64,000 nucleotides of DNA from Dasania sp. GY-MA-18. Its GTDB lineage: Bacteria > Pseudomonadota > Gammaproteobacteria > Pseudomonadales > Dasaniaceae. Shown piece after piece: positions 53,370 through 61,527 of the stretch. The stretch covers positions 124,001 to 188,000 of the forward strand of contig NZ_JANHAP010000004.1 of NCBI RefSeq assembly GCF_024734385.1, written 5' to 3'. The notes below the pieces were generated by a model. The model was not told the DNA's origin, did not search any database, and saw only the letters and a list, made by a program, of their open reading frames with translations. The stretch's first letter is position 1; each line of letters begins with the position of its first letter. A program made the position numbers and the translations under genes.

Positions 53370-54593
53370 ATGAGCCAACATAGCATTGAAGTCGACATAG
53401 CTATTATCGGCGGCGGCATAGCCGGCCTGTGGCTATTAAATCGTTTATGCCAGCAAGGCTATAACGCCATTTTATTTGAGCAAGGTGACTTGGGCGGCGC
53501 CCAGACCATAGCCTCACAGGGCATGATACACGGCGGTATTAAATACGCATTAAGCGGTGCGCTCAGTGGTTCCTCCGAAGCCATAGCCGATATGCCCGAT
53601 CACTGGCGGCGCTGTTTAAAGGGCGAAGGCGATGTTGATTTACGCAAGGCCAAAGTGCTTAGCGAGCATTTTTATTTATGGTCTACCGCGTCTATAGCCT
53701 CTAAGTTCACTTCTTTTTTTGCCAGCAAACTCACCCGCGGCCGAGTTGATAAAGTCAGCCGCAACGATTACCCCGCCGCCTTTGCCAACCCCAAATTTAA
53801 AGGCCGCGTTTATCGGCTAGTCGATTTAGTGTTAGACGTGCCTTCACTATTAAGCACCTTGGCCAATAATTGCGCGGGCCGAATCTTTGCAATAAACAAT
53901 GAGCACTGCCAATGGCATAGCAACGGCCAAAATATAGAATCACTCAGCCTGCAACAGGGCGAGCAGCACTATCACATAAAAGCCCAGCGCTTTATTTTTA
54001 GCGCCGGTAAAGGCAATGGCGATTTAATGCAGCAATTAAATATACAACAACCCGCCATGCAGCTGCGCCCTTTGCAACAGGTGTTAGTAAAACATAGCCA
54101 CCACCTGCCGCTGTACGCTCACTGCATGGGCAACAACCCTTCACCGCGCCTGACGATTTCTTCCCATCAAACCGAAGACGGCAACACGGTATGGTATTTA
54201 GGCGGCGACTTAGCCACCGAACATGCCAACAGCGATAGCGCGGTAGTCATAGCCAAGGCTAAACAAGAGCTGGCTGAGCTGTTCCCCTGGCTAGATTTTA
54301 GCGCGGCCCAATGGGCAACTCTGCGCATAGACAGAGCCGAGCCCAAACAAAAAGGGCTAATCAAACCCGATCAGGCTTTTGCTGCAAAAGCGGGCAATCT
54401 CGCCAATGCCATTATTGCCTGGCCCACTAAGCTTACCCTCAGCCCTAACTTAGGTGATCAAGTTGATGCCTTACTCAGGGCGGATAATATTGCACCGCAA
54501 CACAGCGAGCTGCACCCCGCCCTTAAGCAGCTAGCAACACCGCAAGTTGCCCGCCCCTGCTGGGAAACGCTGTTTAACCAAGCCCCCTTATAG
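53370..54593 (+). CDS. FAD-dependent oxidoreductase (DAO family)
   Basis: A 407-residue flavoprotein. The Rossmann FAD motif IAIIGGGIAGLWLLNRL (11-27) is followed by QGDLGGAQTIASQGMIHGGIKY, which has the fold of the DAO/glycerol-3-phosphate-dehydrogenase family (ASxGxxHGG). No signal peptide. The substrate cannot be named; a 2-hydroxyacid or glycerol phosphate is possible. The AKR gene follows after 8 bases, so the two are probably an operon. Confidence 0.8.
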   Translation: MSQHSIEVDIAIIGGGIAGLWLLNRLCQQGYNAILFEQGDLGGAQTIASQGMIHGGIKYALSGALSGSSEAIADMPDHWRRCLKGEGDVDLRKAKVLSEHFYLWSTASIASKFTSFFASKLTRGRVDKVSRNDYPAAFANPKFKGRVYRLVDLVLDVPSLLSTLANNCAGRIFAINNEHCQWHSNGQNIESLSLQQGEQHYHIKAQRFIFSAGKGNGDLMQQLNIQQPAMQLRPLQQVLVKHSHHLPLYAHCMGNNPSPRLTISSHQTEDGNTVWYLGGDLATEHANSDSAVVIAKAKQELAELFPWLDFSAAQWATLRIDRAEPKQKGLIKPDQAFAAKAGNLANAIIAWPTKLTLSPNLGDQVDALLRADNIAPQHSELHPALKQLATPQVARPCWETLFNQAPL

Positions 54594-54601
54594 AGCAGAT
54601 T

Positions 54602-55387
54602 ATGCAAACACGATTATTTGGCAGTACCGATATAGCCGTGAGCCCACTGGGGCTAGGCACGGTAAAACTGGGCCGCGACCAAGGGGTAAAATACCCGCAG
54701 GCCTTTACCATACCCGACGACCACGCAGCCTCAGAGTTAATTAACCTGGCGAAAGATTTAGGCATTAATCTTATAGACACCGCCCCCGCTTACGGTAATA
54801 GCGAGCAACGTTTAGGGCCGCTATTAAAAGGCCAACGCAATGACTGGGTGATTTGTTCAAAAGTAGGTGAGGAATTTGACAACGGAGAATCGCGTTTTGA
54901 TTTTAGTAGCAAGCACACCCGCTACAGCATAGAGCGCAGCCTCAAACGTTTAAATACCGATTGGATAGATATAGTCTTAGTTCACTCCGACGGCAACGAT
55001 GAAGATATTATTCAGCACTGCGATGCCCTAGCCGAATTAGAAAAGTTAAAAGACCAAGGCCTGATACGCGCCTTTGGGGTGTCCACCAAAACAGTAAAAG
55101 GTGGCTTACTCGCGGCACAAAAAACCGATGCGGTGATGGCCACCTACAATTTAAGCTATCAAGATGAACAACCGGTAATCGATTACTGCCATAGTCAACA
55201 AAAAGGCTTATTGATTAAAAAAGCTTTTGCCAGTGGCCATATTTGCAAAGAGGGCGAGGACCCGGTGCAGAAATCTATGGATTTTATTTTTTCGCAGCCG
55301 GGGGTAAGCAGTGCCATAGTGGGAACCATTAACCCGCAACATCTAATCGCCAATGTCGCGGCAGTTAACAAGGTGTTAGGTGACTAA
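54602..55387 (+). CDS. aldo/keto reductase
   Basis: A 261-residue TIM-barrel NADP-type oxidoreductase. LGLGTVKLGRDQG, LGINLIDTAPAYGNSEQRLG with catalytic Asp and Tyr, and the Lys in ICSKVG follow the AKR pattern. The usual catalytic His is seen in IVLVHSDG. It is shorter than the 300-320-residue norm. It probably works with the FAD oxidoreductase 8 bases upstream; the substrate is unknown. Confidence 0.85.
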   Translation: MQTRLFGSTDIAVSPLGLGTVKLGRDQGVKYPQAFTIPDDHAASELINLAKDLGINLIDTAPAYGNSEQRLGPLLKGQRNDWVICSKVGEEFDNGESRFDFSSKHTRYSIERSLKRLNTDWIDIVLVHSDGNDEDIIQHCDALAELEKLKDQGLIRAFGVSTKTVKGGLLAAQKTDAVMATYNLSYQDEQPVIDYCHSQQKGLLIKKAFASGHICKEGEDPVQKSMDFIFSQPGVSSAIVGTINPQHLIANVAAVNKVLGD

Positions 55388-55426
55388 AACCTTGTTAACT
55401 TAGCAGCTTAAAATTTACAATAACAC

Positions 55427-56575
55427 TCAGCGTTTAAAGCCGCCAAAATCATCCGCACCGTCTTCTTCCAAACTTAACCCGCCGGCTATACTTTCCAGTT
55501 TTTCCGGTGAGGCATCATCACCCAGTTTTATCATTAGGCGTAAATCATTGGCCGAGTCAGCATGCGCCAGCGCATCTTCGTAGGTAATTTCACCGGTTTT
55601 ATACAACTCGTACAAAGCTTGGTCGAAGGTTTGCATGCCCTGCTCGTTAGATTTAGACATCAGCGATTTTAATTCATGCACCTCACCCTTGCGTATCATG
55701 TCTTGCGCCAGCGGTGAGTTGATTAACACTTCTACACAGGCGCGGCGGCCTTTGCCATCGGGGGTGGGTATTAATTGCTGCGCCACTATAGCGCGCAGGT
55801 TTAGCGATAAGTCCATCCACATTTGCCCGTGCCTGTCGGCGGGGAAAAAGTGCAGTATTCTATCCAAGGCCTGGTTGGCGTTGTTGGCGTGCAAAGTACA
55901 TAAACACAGGTGACCCGTTTCGGCGAAGGCTATGGCGTGTTCCATGGTTTCGCGGGTACGCACCTCGCCTATCATAATGACATCGGGAGCCTGCCGCAGC
56001 ATGTTTTTAAGGCCTACTTCAAAGCTGTCGGTGTCTATGCCCACCTCCCGCTGGGTGACTATGCAGCCCTGATGCTGGTGTATATATTCAATGGGATCTT
56101 CCACCGAAATAATATGACCCTTAGAATTTTTATTGCGGTGACCTATCATCGCCGCCAGTGAGGTAGATTTACCCGAGCCAGTAGCGCCCACAAAAATAAC
56201 CAATCCGCGCTTGGTCATGGATAAATCTTTAATCACATCGGGCAAGCCCAAATCATCCACTTTGGGGATATTGGTTTCTATGCGACGCAACACCATACCG
56301 GCCAAGTTGCGCTGGTAAAAAGCACTGACCCGAAAACGGCCTATGCCGCGGGCGCTAATGGCAAAGTTACACTCTTTTTCACGCACAAAGTCGCGGCGCT
56401 GAGTTTCGTTCATAATGCCCATTACCGTTTCACGGGTTTTCTCTGGGCTTAGTGGAGAAGTAGTAACGGGTACTACTTTGCCATGCACTTTAATTGATGG
56501 CGGCACACCGGCAGTAATAAATAAATCCGACGCGCCCTTCTCAACCATAATGGTTAGTAACTTATCAATCTCCAC
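55427..56575 (-). CDS. pilU: type IV pilus retraction ATPase accessory PilU
   Basis: PilU is a PilT paralogue that assists pilus retraction. The 382-residue protein has the Walker A loop GATGSGKST, Asp box and IMIGEVRTRETMEHAIAFAETGHLCLCTLHANNA, with the DRILHFFPADRHGQ region. The C-terminal acidic extension is typical of PilU. It lies 60 bases downstream of pilT. Confidence 0.95.
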   Translation of the reverse strand: MEIDKLLTIMVEKGASDLFITAGVPPSIKVHGKVVPVTTSPLSPEKTRETVMGIMNETQRRDFVREKECNFAISARGIGRFRVSAFYQRNLAGMVLRRIETNIPKVDDLGLPDVIKDLSMTKRGLVIFVGATGSGKSTSLAAMIGHRNKNSKGHIISVEDPIEYIHQHQGCIVTQREVGIDTDSFEVGLKNMLRQAPDVIMIGEVRTRETMEHAIAFAETGHLCLCTLHANNANQALDRILHFFPADRHGQMWMDLSLNLRAIVAQQLIPTPDGKGRRACVEVLINSPLAQDMIRKGEVHELKSLMSKSNEQGMQTFDQALYELYKTGEITYEDALAHADSANDLRLMIKLGDDASPEKLESIAGGLSLEEDGADDFGGFKR

Positions 56576-56635
56576 ACCACTCTCCTACATAAATCACTAA
56601 ATCATTGTGAGTGATTTACTTTTGTGTTTTTGCTG

Positions 56636-57670
56636 TTAAAAATTTTCAGGGAAACGCGCTTTCTCACGCGCCACATCGCGGCTGATTAAACGCTTATCAA
56701 TTAAGTCAGCCAAGCACTGATCGATAGTCTGCATACCTATGCTGCCGCCGGTTTGTATGGCCGAGTACATTTGCGCCACTTTATCTTCACGGATTAAGTT
56801 ACGTATGGCCGGTGTGCCTATCATAATTTCGTGTGCGGCTACGCGGCCACCGCCATTCTTTTTCAATAAGGTTTGTGAAATAACCGACTGTAAGGATTCT
56901 GACAGCATGGAACGTATCATGGATTTTTCTTCGCCGGGGAATACGTCGATAATACGGTCTATGGTTTTAGCCGCCGAGGTGGTGTGCAAGGTGCCGAATA
57001 CTAAGTGACCGGTTTCTGCCGCCGTCATCGCTAGGCGTATGGTTTCTAAGTCACGCAATTCGCCCACCAAAATAATATCCGGGTCTTCACGCAGTGCCGA
57101 GCGCAGTGCCTCGTTAAAGCCGTGAGTATCTCTGTGTACCTCACGCTGGTTAACTAAGCATTTTTTAGATTCGTGCACAAATTCTATAGGGTCTTCTATG
57201 GTTAAAATATGTTCGTACTTATTGTCGTTGATGTAATCCATCATCGCCGCCAAGGTAGTAGACTTACCCGAACCGGTAGGCCCCGTTACCAACACCAAGC
57301 CACGCGGCACCATGGCCAAGTCTCTAAATACCTGCCCCATGCCCAGCTCTTCCATAGTTAGCACCTTAGAGGGGATGGTACGAAATACCGCACCGCAACC
57401 ACGGTTTTGGTTAAAGGCATTTACACGAAAGCGCGCCACACCGGGTACTTCAAACGAGAAATCGGTTTCTAAAAACTCTTCAAAGTCTTTGCGCTGTTTA
57501 TCATTCATAATTTCATAGATTAAATTATGAACTTCTTTATGCTCCATGGGTGGCAAGTTAATACGGCGCACATCACCATCTACCCGTATCATGGGCGGCA
57601 AGCCTGCTGAAAGATGTAAGTCAGACGCGCCCTGTTTGGCACTAAATGCGAGAAGCTCGGTAATATCCAT
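56636..57670 (-). CDS. pilT: type IV pilus retraction ATPase
   Basis: PilT depolymerises the pilus during twitching. From the ATG at 57670 (MDITELLAFSAKQGASDLHL) it has 344 residues, the usual size. Walker A is GPTGSGKST; the IILVGELRDLETIRLAMTAAETGHLVFGTLHTTSA region carries the Asp and His boxes. The C-terminal MQTIDQCLADL helix and AIRNLIRE motif are intact. It is first in pilT-pilU and divergent from yggS. Confidence 0.97.
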   Translation of the reverse strand: MDITELLAFSAKQGASDLHLSAGLPPMIRVDGDVRRINLPPMEHKEVHNLIYEIMNDKQRKDFEEFLETDFSFEVPGVARFRVNAFNQNRGCGAVFRTIPSKVLTMEELGMGQVFRDLAMVPRGLVLVTGPTGSGKSTTLAAMMDYINDNKYEHILTIEDPIEFVHESKKCLVNQREVHRDTHGFNEALRSALREDPDIILVGELRDLETIRLAMTAAETGHLVFGTLHTTSAAKTIDRIIDVFPGEEKSMIRSMLSESLQSVISQTLLKKNGGGRVAAHEIMIGTPAIRNLIREDKVAQMYSAIQTGGSIGMQTIDQCLADLIDKRLISRDVAREKARFPENF

Positions 57671-57816
57671 GGACACCCTCAAATATTGTTAATCATATCT
57701 ACCGCGTGAATTACAACGTGTATACCGTAGATATTGCGTATAATGTTTTTGTTATCGTTTGCGATGACGCCTTTATAACACAGCTACTTGATAAATCAGC
57801 ACTTTATGGACTCATC

Positions 57817-58515
57817 ATGGCAACCACAATAGCGCAGAATATAGCAAAGCTACAGCAACGTATTAGTGTAGCAGAACAAAAATACCAACGTGATCACGAT
57901 TCTGTAAAACTCATGGCGGTAAGCAAAACCAAACCCGCCGCCTTAATCCGTGAAGCGGCCGCTGCCGGTGCCTACCATATAGGCGAAAACTACCTGCAAG
58001 AAGCGCTGGAAAAAATCATCGAGCTGAAAGATTTAGATCTGTGCTGGCATTTTATAGGCCCCATACAGTCCAATAAAACTCGCCCCATAGCCGAGCACTT
58101 TGACTGGGTACACGGGGTAGACCGCCTAAAAATAGCCCGCCGCCTGAGCGAGCAACGCCCGCCCTCGCTGCCCGCGCTCAACATCTGCCTGCAGGTCAAC
58201 GTCAACGATGAGAGCAGCAAAAGCGGGGTGAGCTTAGCCGAGCTGCCCGAATTGGCGCTGGCGGTAGCCGAATTGCCACAGCTGCAGCTACGCGGGCTAA
58301 TGGCCATACCCAAGGCCAGCACCGACCAGCAAGAACAACGCCACAACTTCGCCCAAGTCGCCAACGCCTTTAAAGCCCTACAAAGCCAGTTGCCGCAGCT
58401 AGATACTTTATCCATGGGCATGTCGGGTGATATGGACGCCGCCATCGCCGAAGGCAGCACCATAGTGCGCATAGGCACCGATATATTTGGTGCCAGAGCC
58501 ACACCGCCTGCCTAA
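57817..58515 (+). CDS. yggS: PLP homeostasis protein YggS
   Basis: YggS (PipY/PROSC) binds pyridoxal phosphate and balances vitamin B6 pools and amino-acid metabolism. The ATG at 57817 gives 232 residues, the usual size; the longer reading from 57706 adds a hydrophobic stretch that does not fit. The PLP Lys is Lys37 in LMAVSKTKP. WHFIGPIQSNKTR, SMGMSGDMDAAI and VRIGTDIFGAR are family motifs. Order yggS-proC-yggT is conserved. Confidence 0.95.
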   Translation: MATTIAQNIAKLQQRISVAEQKYQRDHDSVKLMAVSKTKPAALIREAAAAGAYHIGENYLQEALEKIIELKDLDLCWHFIGPIQSNKTRPIAEHFDWVHGVDRLKIARRLSEQRPPSLPALNICLQVNVNDESSKSGVSLAELPELALAVAELPQLQLRGLMAIPKASTDQQEQRHNFAQVANAFKALQSQLPQLDTLSMGMSGDMDAAIAEGSTIVRIGTDIFGARATPPA

Positions 58516-58588
58516 GGCTAGCTTGATATTGCTATACTCGCCCCCACATAGAATCATTGACGTAGACACTCACTAGGGAGTACTAAAC

Positions 58589-59413
58589 TTGGCCGACCCC
58601 ATTATCGCCTTTATAGGCGCTGGCAATATGTCATCCACCATTATTGGCGGCTTAGTGGCCAAGGGTTACCCCGCCGCGAACATCATCGCCACCGCCACCC
58701 GCCAGGCCAGCTTAGATAAGCTAACCGCCATCGCCCCTGTAACTACCACCTTAGACAACCAAGCCGCCATCGCCCAAGCCGATGTAGTGGTCTTAGGGGT
58801 CAAACCCCAGGTAATGAAAAGTGTGTGCCTAACACTGGCCCCAGCCATACAAGCAAAAAAACCTTTAGTAATATCACTGGCCGCAGGCCTCACTTTAAAC
58901 AGCTTTAGCGAGTGGTTAGGTGAGGGCCTGGCCCTGGTGCGCTGCATGCCTAACACCCCATCATTAGTACAATGCGGTGCCAGCGGTTTATACGGCAATG
59001 CCGCCGTTAGCCCAGCGCAACGCGACATGGCCGACAGCATGATGAAAGCGGTAGGCATTAGCCTATGGGTAGAGCAAGAAAGCGATATAGACGCCGTAAC
59101 CGCGGTATCGGGCAGCGGCCCGGCCTATTATTTTTTAGTGATGGAGGCTATGCAGGCCGCAGGCGTACAACTGGGCTTAAGCCCAGAAGTAGCTAGGCAA
59201 TTAACCTTGCAAACCGCTTTAGGCGCCGCCACTATGGCCAGCCAAAGCAGTGACGAGGCTGCCGAGCTAAGACGCAAAGTTACCTCGCCCGGCGGTACCA
59301 CCGAGCAGGCCATACTCAGCCTGCAAGCCGATGGCCTGGAAGCCATGTTTGCCAAAGCCATGACCGCCTGCCGTGATCGCGCCATTGTTATGGCTAAAGA
59401 AATGGCCGGTTAA
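58589..59413 (+). CDS. proC: pyrroline-5-carboxylate reductase
   Basis: ProC makes proline from pyrroline-5-carboxylate with NAD(P)H. The 274-residue protein opens with IIAFIGAGNMSSTIIGGL, the Rossmann loop. CMPNTPSLVQCGASGLYG, TAVSGSGPAYYFLVMEAM and RRKVTSPGGTTEQAI are intact. The start is a TTG at 58589 with AGGGAG eight bases upstream, an unusual initiation codon that may limit translation. Confidence 0.96.
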   Translation: MADPIIAFIGAGNMSSTIIGGLVAKGYPAANIIATATRQASLDKLTAIAPVTTTLDNQAAIAQADVVVLGVKPQVMKSVCLTLAPAIQAKKPLVISLAAGLTLNSFSEWLGEGLALVRCMPNTPSLVQCGASGLYGNAAVSPAQRDMADSMMKAVGISLWVEQESDIDAVTAVSGSGPAYYFLVMEAMQAAGVQLGLSPEVARQLTLQTALGAATMASQSSDEAAELRRKVTSPGGTTEQAILSLQADGLEAMFAKAMTACRDRAIVMAKEMAG

Positions 59414-59433
59414 TAGCCAAGCGGTGCTTGGCT

Positions 59434-59514
59434 AGCGGCAAGCTTTAAGCTACTAGCCGTAAGATAAAAACACTGACTTTAATACACTTGCCGCTTACAG
59501 CTTGCGGCTTACAA
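59434..59514. repeat. inverted and direct repeats between proC and yggT
   Basis: AGCGGCAAG (59434-59442) is complementary to CTTGCCGCT (59487-59495). Next to the latter are near-identical 14-base direct repeats CTTGCCGCTTACAG (59487-59500) and CTTGCGGCTTACAA (59501-59514). The cluster resembles a degenerate REP-type element of gammaproteobacteria. It does not follow a T run, so it is not a normal terminator. Confidence 0.55.
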
Positions 59515-59549
59515 CTGGCCGCCACCGGCGGCCTTTACATGGAGCATAC

Positions 59550-60137
59550 ATGGGCGCGCTAACCGAAATTGGCAACCTACTGATACACACCGTTTTTAAT
59601 TTATTTTTAATCGCCGTACTGCTGCGCCTATTACTGCAATTTGCCCGCGCCGATTTTTACAACCCGGTGTCGCAGTTTTTAGTCAAAGTGACCAAGCCTT
59701 TTTTACAACCGCTGCGTCGCGTCATCCCCGGCTTTTTGGGCATAGACATGGCCGCAGTCGTGCTGGCTGTACTCGCCCAAATGCTAGCCATCACTTTATT
59801 ACTGCTTATGCTCGGCTACGGCTTTGCCAACCCGCTGTATTTATTTATGTGGTCCGTGCTGGGCTGCTTGGGCATAGTGCTGAATATTTATTTTTTCGCC
59901 ATCCTGGCTGTCATTATTTTAAGCTGGGTTAGCCCCGGTAGTTACAACCCCTTTGTGCTGTTGCTCAACCAACTCACCGAACCGGTAATGACCCCCTTTC
60001 GAAAAATGCTACCCTCATTGGGCGGCCTAGACCTATCACCCATATTGGTGTTTTTAAGCATCAATGTACTGACGATAATTTTAAAGCACTTAGCTGCCGC
60101 GGCGATGATGCCTATGGGAGTGGTAATAGGGATTTAG
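59550..60137 (+). CDS. yggT: YggT-family integral membrane protein
   Basis: A 195-residue protein from the ATG at 59550, with GGAG five bases upstream (at 59541). Two YGGT repeats, each with paired transmembrane helices, occur at about 10-95 and 105-190; FLVKVTKPFLQPLRRVIPG and LNQLTEPVMTPFRKMLPSLGGLD mark them. YggT proteins affect osmotic or envelope stress and cell division in various bacteria. The proC-yggT linkage is conserved. Confidence 0.92.
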   Translation: MGALTEIGNLLIHTVFNLFLIAVLLRLLLQFARADFYNPVSQFLVKVTKPFLQPLRRVIPGFLGIDMAAVVLAVLAQMLAITLLLLMLGYGFANPLYLFMWSVLGCLGIVLNIYFFAILAVIILSWVSPGSYNPFVLLLNQLTEPVMTPFRKMLPSLGGLDLSPILVFLSINVLTIILKHLAAAAMMPMGVVIGI

Positions 60138-60151
60138 CTTTTGGGATTTAT

Positions 60152-60192
60152 GCGCGGCTTGGCAGCAAGCTAGTGGCTTGCGAGGCACGCGC
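60152..60192. repeat. GC-rich imperfect palindrome between convergent genes
   Basis: GCAAGC (60165-60170) and GCTTGC (60176-60181) form a perfect inner stem with a five-base loop. GCGCG (60152-60156) and CGCGC (60188-60192) could form an outer stem. There is no T run. It lies between convergent yggT and the Sel1 gene, resembles the repeats at 59434-59514, and may be REP-like or a weak transcription barrier. Confidence 0.5.
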
Positions 60193-60222
60193 GTAACCAA
60201 AGTACTTATGGGGCATCCTACC

Positions 60223-61026
60223 TCAATTAATTGTTTGGGCATGTGTTTTCACCCAATCCTCAGCCTTAGCTTTCATTTCATTTCTTGATGCTTTTGATAT
60301 GCGCAATTCCATTTCTATCATTCTCATTGACCATTCGTTAACACCAAGCATCTTTGCAACTTGGTACCAAAAATAAGCCTTTTTTGAATCAACGTTATAG
60401 AGGCCGGGGTTGGAGTAGATAAACCCTAGATTACCAATGGCATAAATATTTAATTTTTCTGCTGATTTTGTATGCCAAAAAATCGCTTGGTCAAGATCTA
60501 AGTCCGAATCTAATTTTGCACCCGGCTCAACACCAGTTTGATACATTAAGCCTAAGTACATCATGGCATTTGAGTTACCTAATGACTTTGCTTGCAGTAA
60601 GTAGTCCATTCCAAGCTTACTATCTATCACCTTATCAACAGGGTTTAAGCCAAGATAATAAGCCCCCAATGATGCTTGTGCCTCTGAAACACCCAAGGCT
60701 GCCGCTTGCTTTAGTAGATTAATACCTTCTGAAATATCACGATTGTAGCCTCCGCCCGCTAGCTTTCTTTGACCAAGCTCTAAAACAGCTAGGGGATAAA
60801 CCTGGTCGGCAGATTTCTGTAACCAACGCCTAGCTATTTTTTCATTTTTTGGAACACCCCATGCATTCCAGTATGCATATGACATGTATAGCTGAGCGTG
60901 CGGATCACCAGCTTTAGCTGCATCCAAATAATATGTTGCCGCTTGGCTAAGCTCTTCCTCTGTAGGGTTAGTGCTGAAGCTGGGCATTGAAAATATAAGA
61001 GCAAAAATCAGAAATACTGTTTTCAT
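60223..61026 (-). CDS. periplasmic Sel1-repeat protein
   Basis: A 267-residue protein with a signal peptide (MKTVFLIFALIFSMPSFS) and several Sel1-like alpha/alpha repeats with the pattern A-x-x-x-L-G-x-x-Y (AGDPHAQLYMSYAYWNAWG; SEAQASLGAYYLGL; SNAMMYLGLMYQTG; IYAIGNLGFIYSNPG). The ATG at 61026 has AGGAGG five bases upstream; a GTG at 61032 lies inside that Shine-Dalgarno and is rejected. Such proteins act as adaptors; the partner is unknown. Confidence 0.85.
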   Translation of the reverse strand: MKTVFLIFALIFSMPSFSTNPTEEELSQAATYYLDAAKAGDPHAQLYMSYAYWNAWGVPKNEKIARRWLQKSADQVYPLAVLELGQRKLAGGGYNRDISEGINLLKQAAALGVSEAQASLGAYYLGLNPVDKVIDSKLGMDYLLQAKSLGNSNAMMYLGLMYQTGVEPGAKLDSDLDLDQAIFWHTKSAEKLNIYAIGNLGFIYSNPGLYNVDSKKAYFWYQVAKMLGVNEWSMRMIEMELRISKASRNEMKAKAEDWVKTHAQTIN

Positions 61027-61032
61027 CGTCAC

Positions 61033-61407
61033 CTCCTAGTGACCATAACGTTTAGAACAAGTTACGGAGCCTTGTTTGTTACAGATGATAAATCAAGGTA
61101 GCTCAACAAATCGTAAAGGGCTAAATGCAGCACACAAGACCTGACTACTTTAGTGTTAGCTCACTAATATTAAAACCCTCTACTACGCGCGATCTCCAAG
61201 GCGGCAAGGTGGCTGCTCACTAGACTGTAGTCGGCAAGGACCCAGCGCGTAGCCTAGAGCCAGCCCCACGGATACCACAAATACTTTGGGTACAAGAATG
61301 TACTTACGGCGTGCCTAGCAAGCAGCTACCTTTCTATCCCCCAGCTACACCCCCAACAATCCCCCCCTTGCCCCCAATAATTATTTACCCCAACACACAA
61401 ATAAAGT
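61033..61407. other. gene-free region upstream of the aminomutase promoter
   Basis: No coding region is supported here. It contains the long inverted repeat at 61178-61259 and a C-rich stretch (about 61338-61375) just before the promoter. Base composition differs locally from the surrounding genes. Confidence 0.5.
61178..61259. repeat. long imperfect inverted repeat, possible structured element
   Basis: CTCTACTACGCGC (61178-61190) pairs with GCGCGTAGCCTAGAG (61245-61259) over 13 base pairs with one two-base bulge, enclosing 54 bases. It could be the base of a small RNA, a MITE-like remnant or a recombination site. No gene overlaps it. Confidence 0.45.
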
Positions 61408-61436
61408 TTGACAAAGATTTAAGTGAGGAATATATA
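61408..61436 (+). promoter_or_regulatory. strong sigma-70-like promoter for the aminomutase operon
   Basis: A consensus -35 TTGACA (61408-61413) lies 17 bases from TATATA (61431-61436). An overlapping TATAGT two bases on is an alternative -10. Transcription would start near 61443, giving a leader of about 85 bases. Confidence 0.72.
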
Positions 61437-61444
61437 GTCGCTTC

Positions 61445-61463
61445 ATTACAGGCATACTGTAAT
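61445..61463 (+). promoter_or_regulatory. 5' leader hairpin of the aminomutase operon
   Basis: ATTACAG (61445-61451) and CTGTAAT (61457-61463) form a perfect 7-base-pair hairpin with a five-base loop just after the predicted start point. It may also be a DNA operator, since it lies right after the -10 element. A second small stem (CTCG/CGAG) follows near 61467-61481. Confidence 0.5.
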
Positions 61464-61527
61464 ACGCCTCGAAGGGCCGAGACGTTTTAGCTTGTGCAGG
61501 TCGCCCATCTGCTATTAAAGAGTTGAA

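Noticed and set aside
57706-57816. A 37-codon extension of yggS
   Set aside because: YggS family length and N-terminus fit the ATG at 57817.
61178-61259. An integron attC site
   Set aside because: The arms lack the conserved attC core sites (GTTRRRY/RYYYAAC) and no integrase or cassette array is present.
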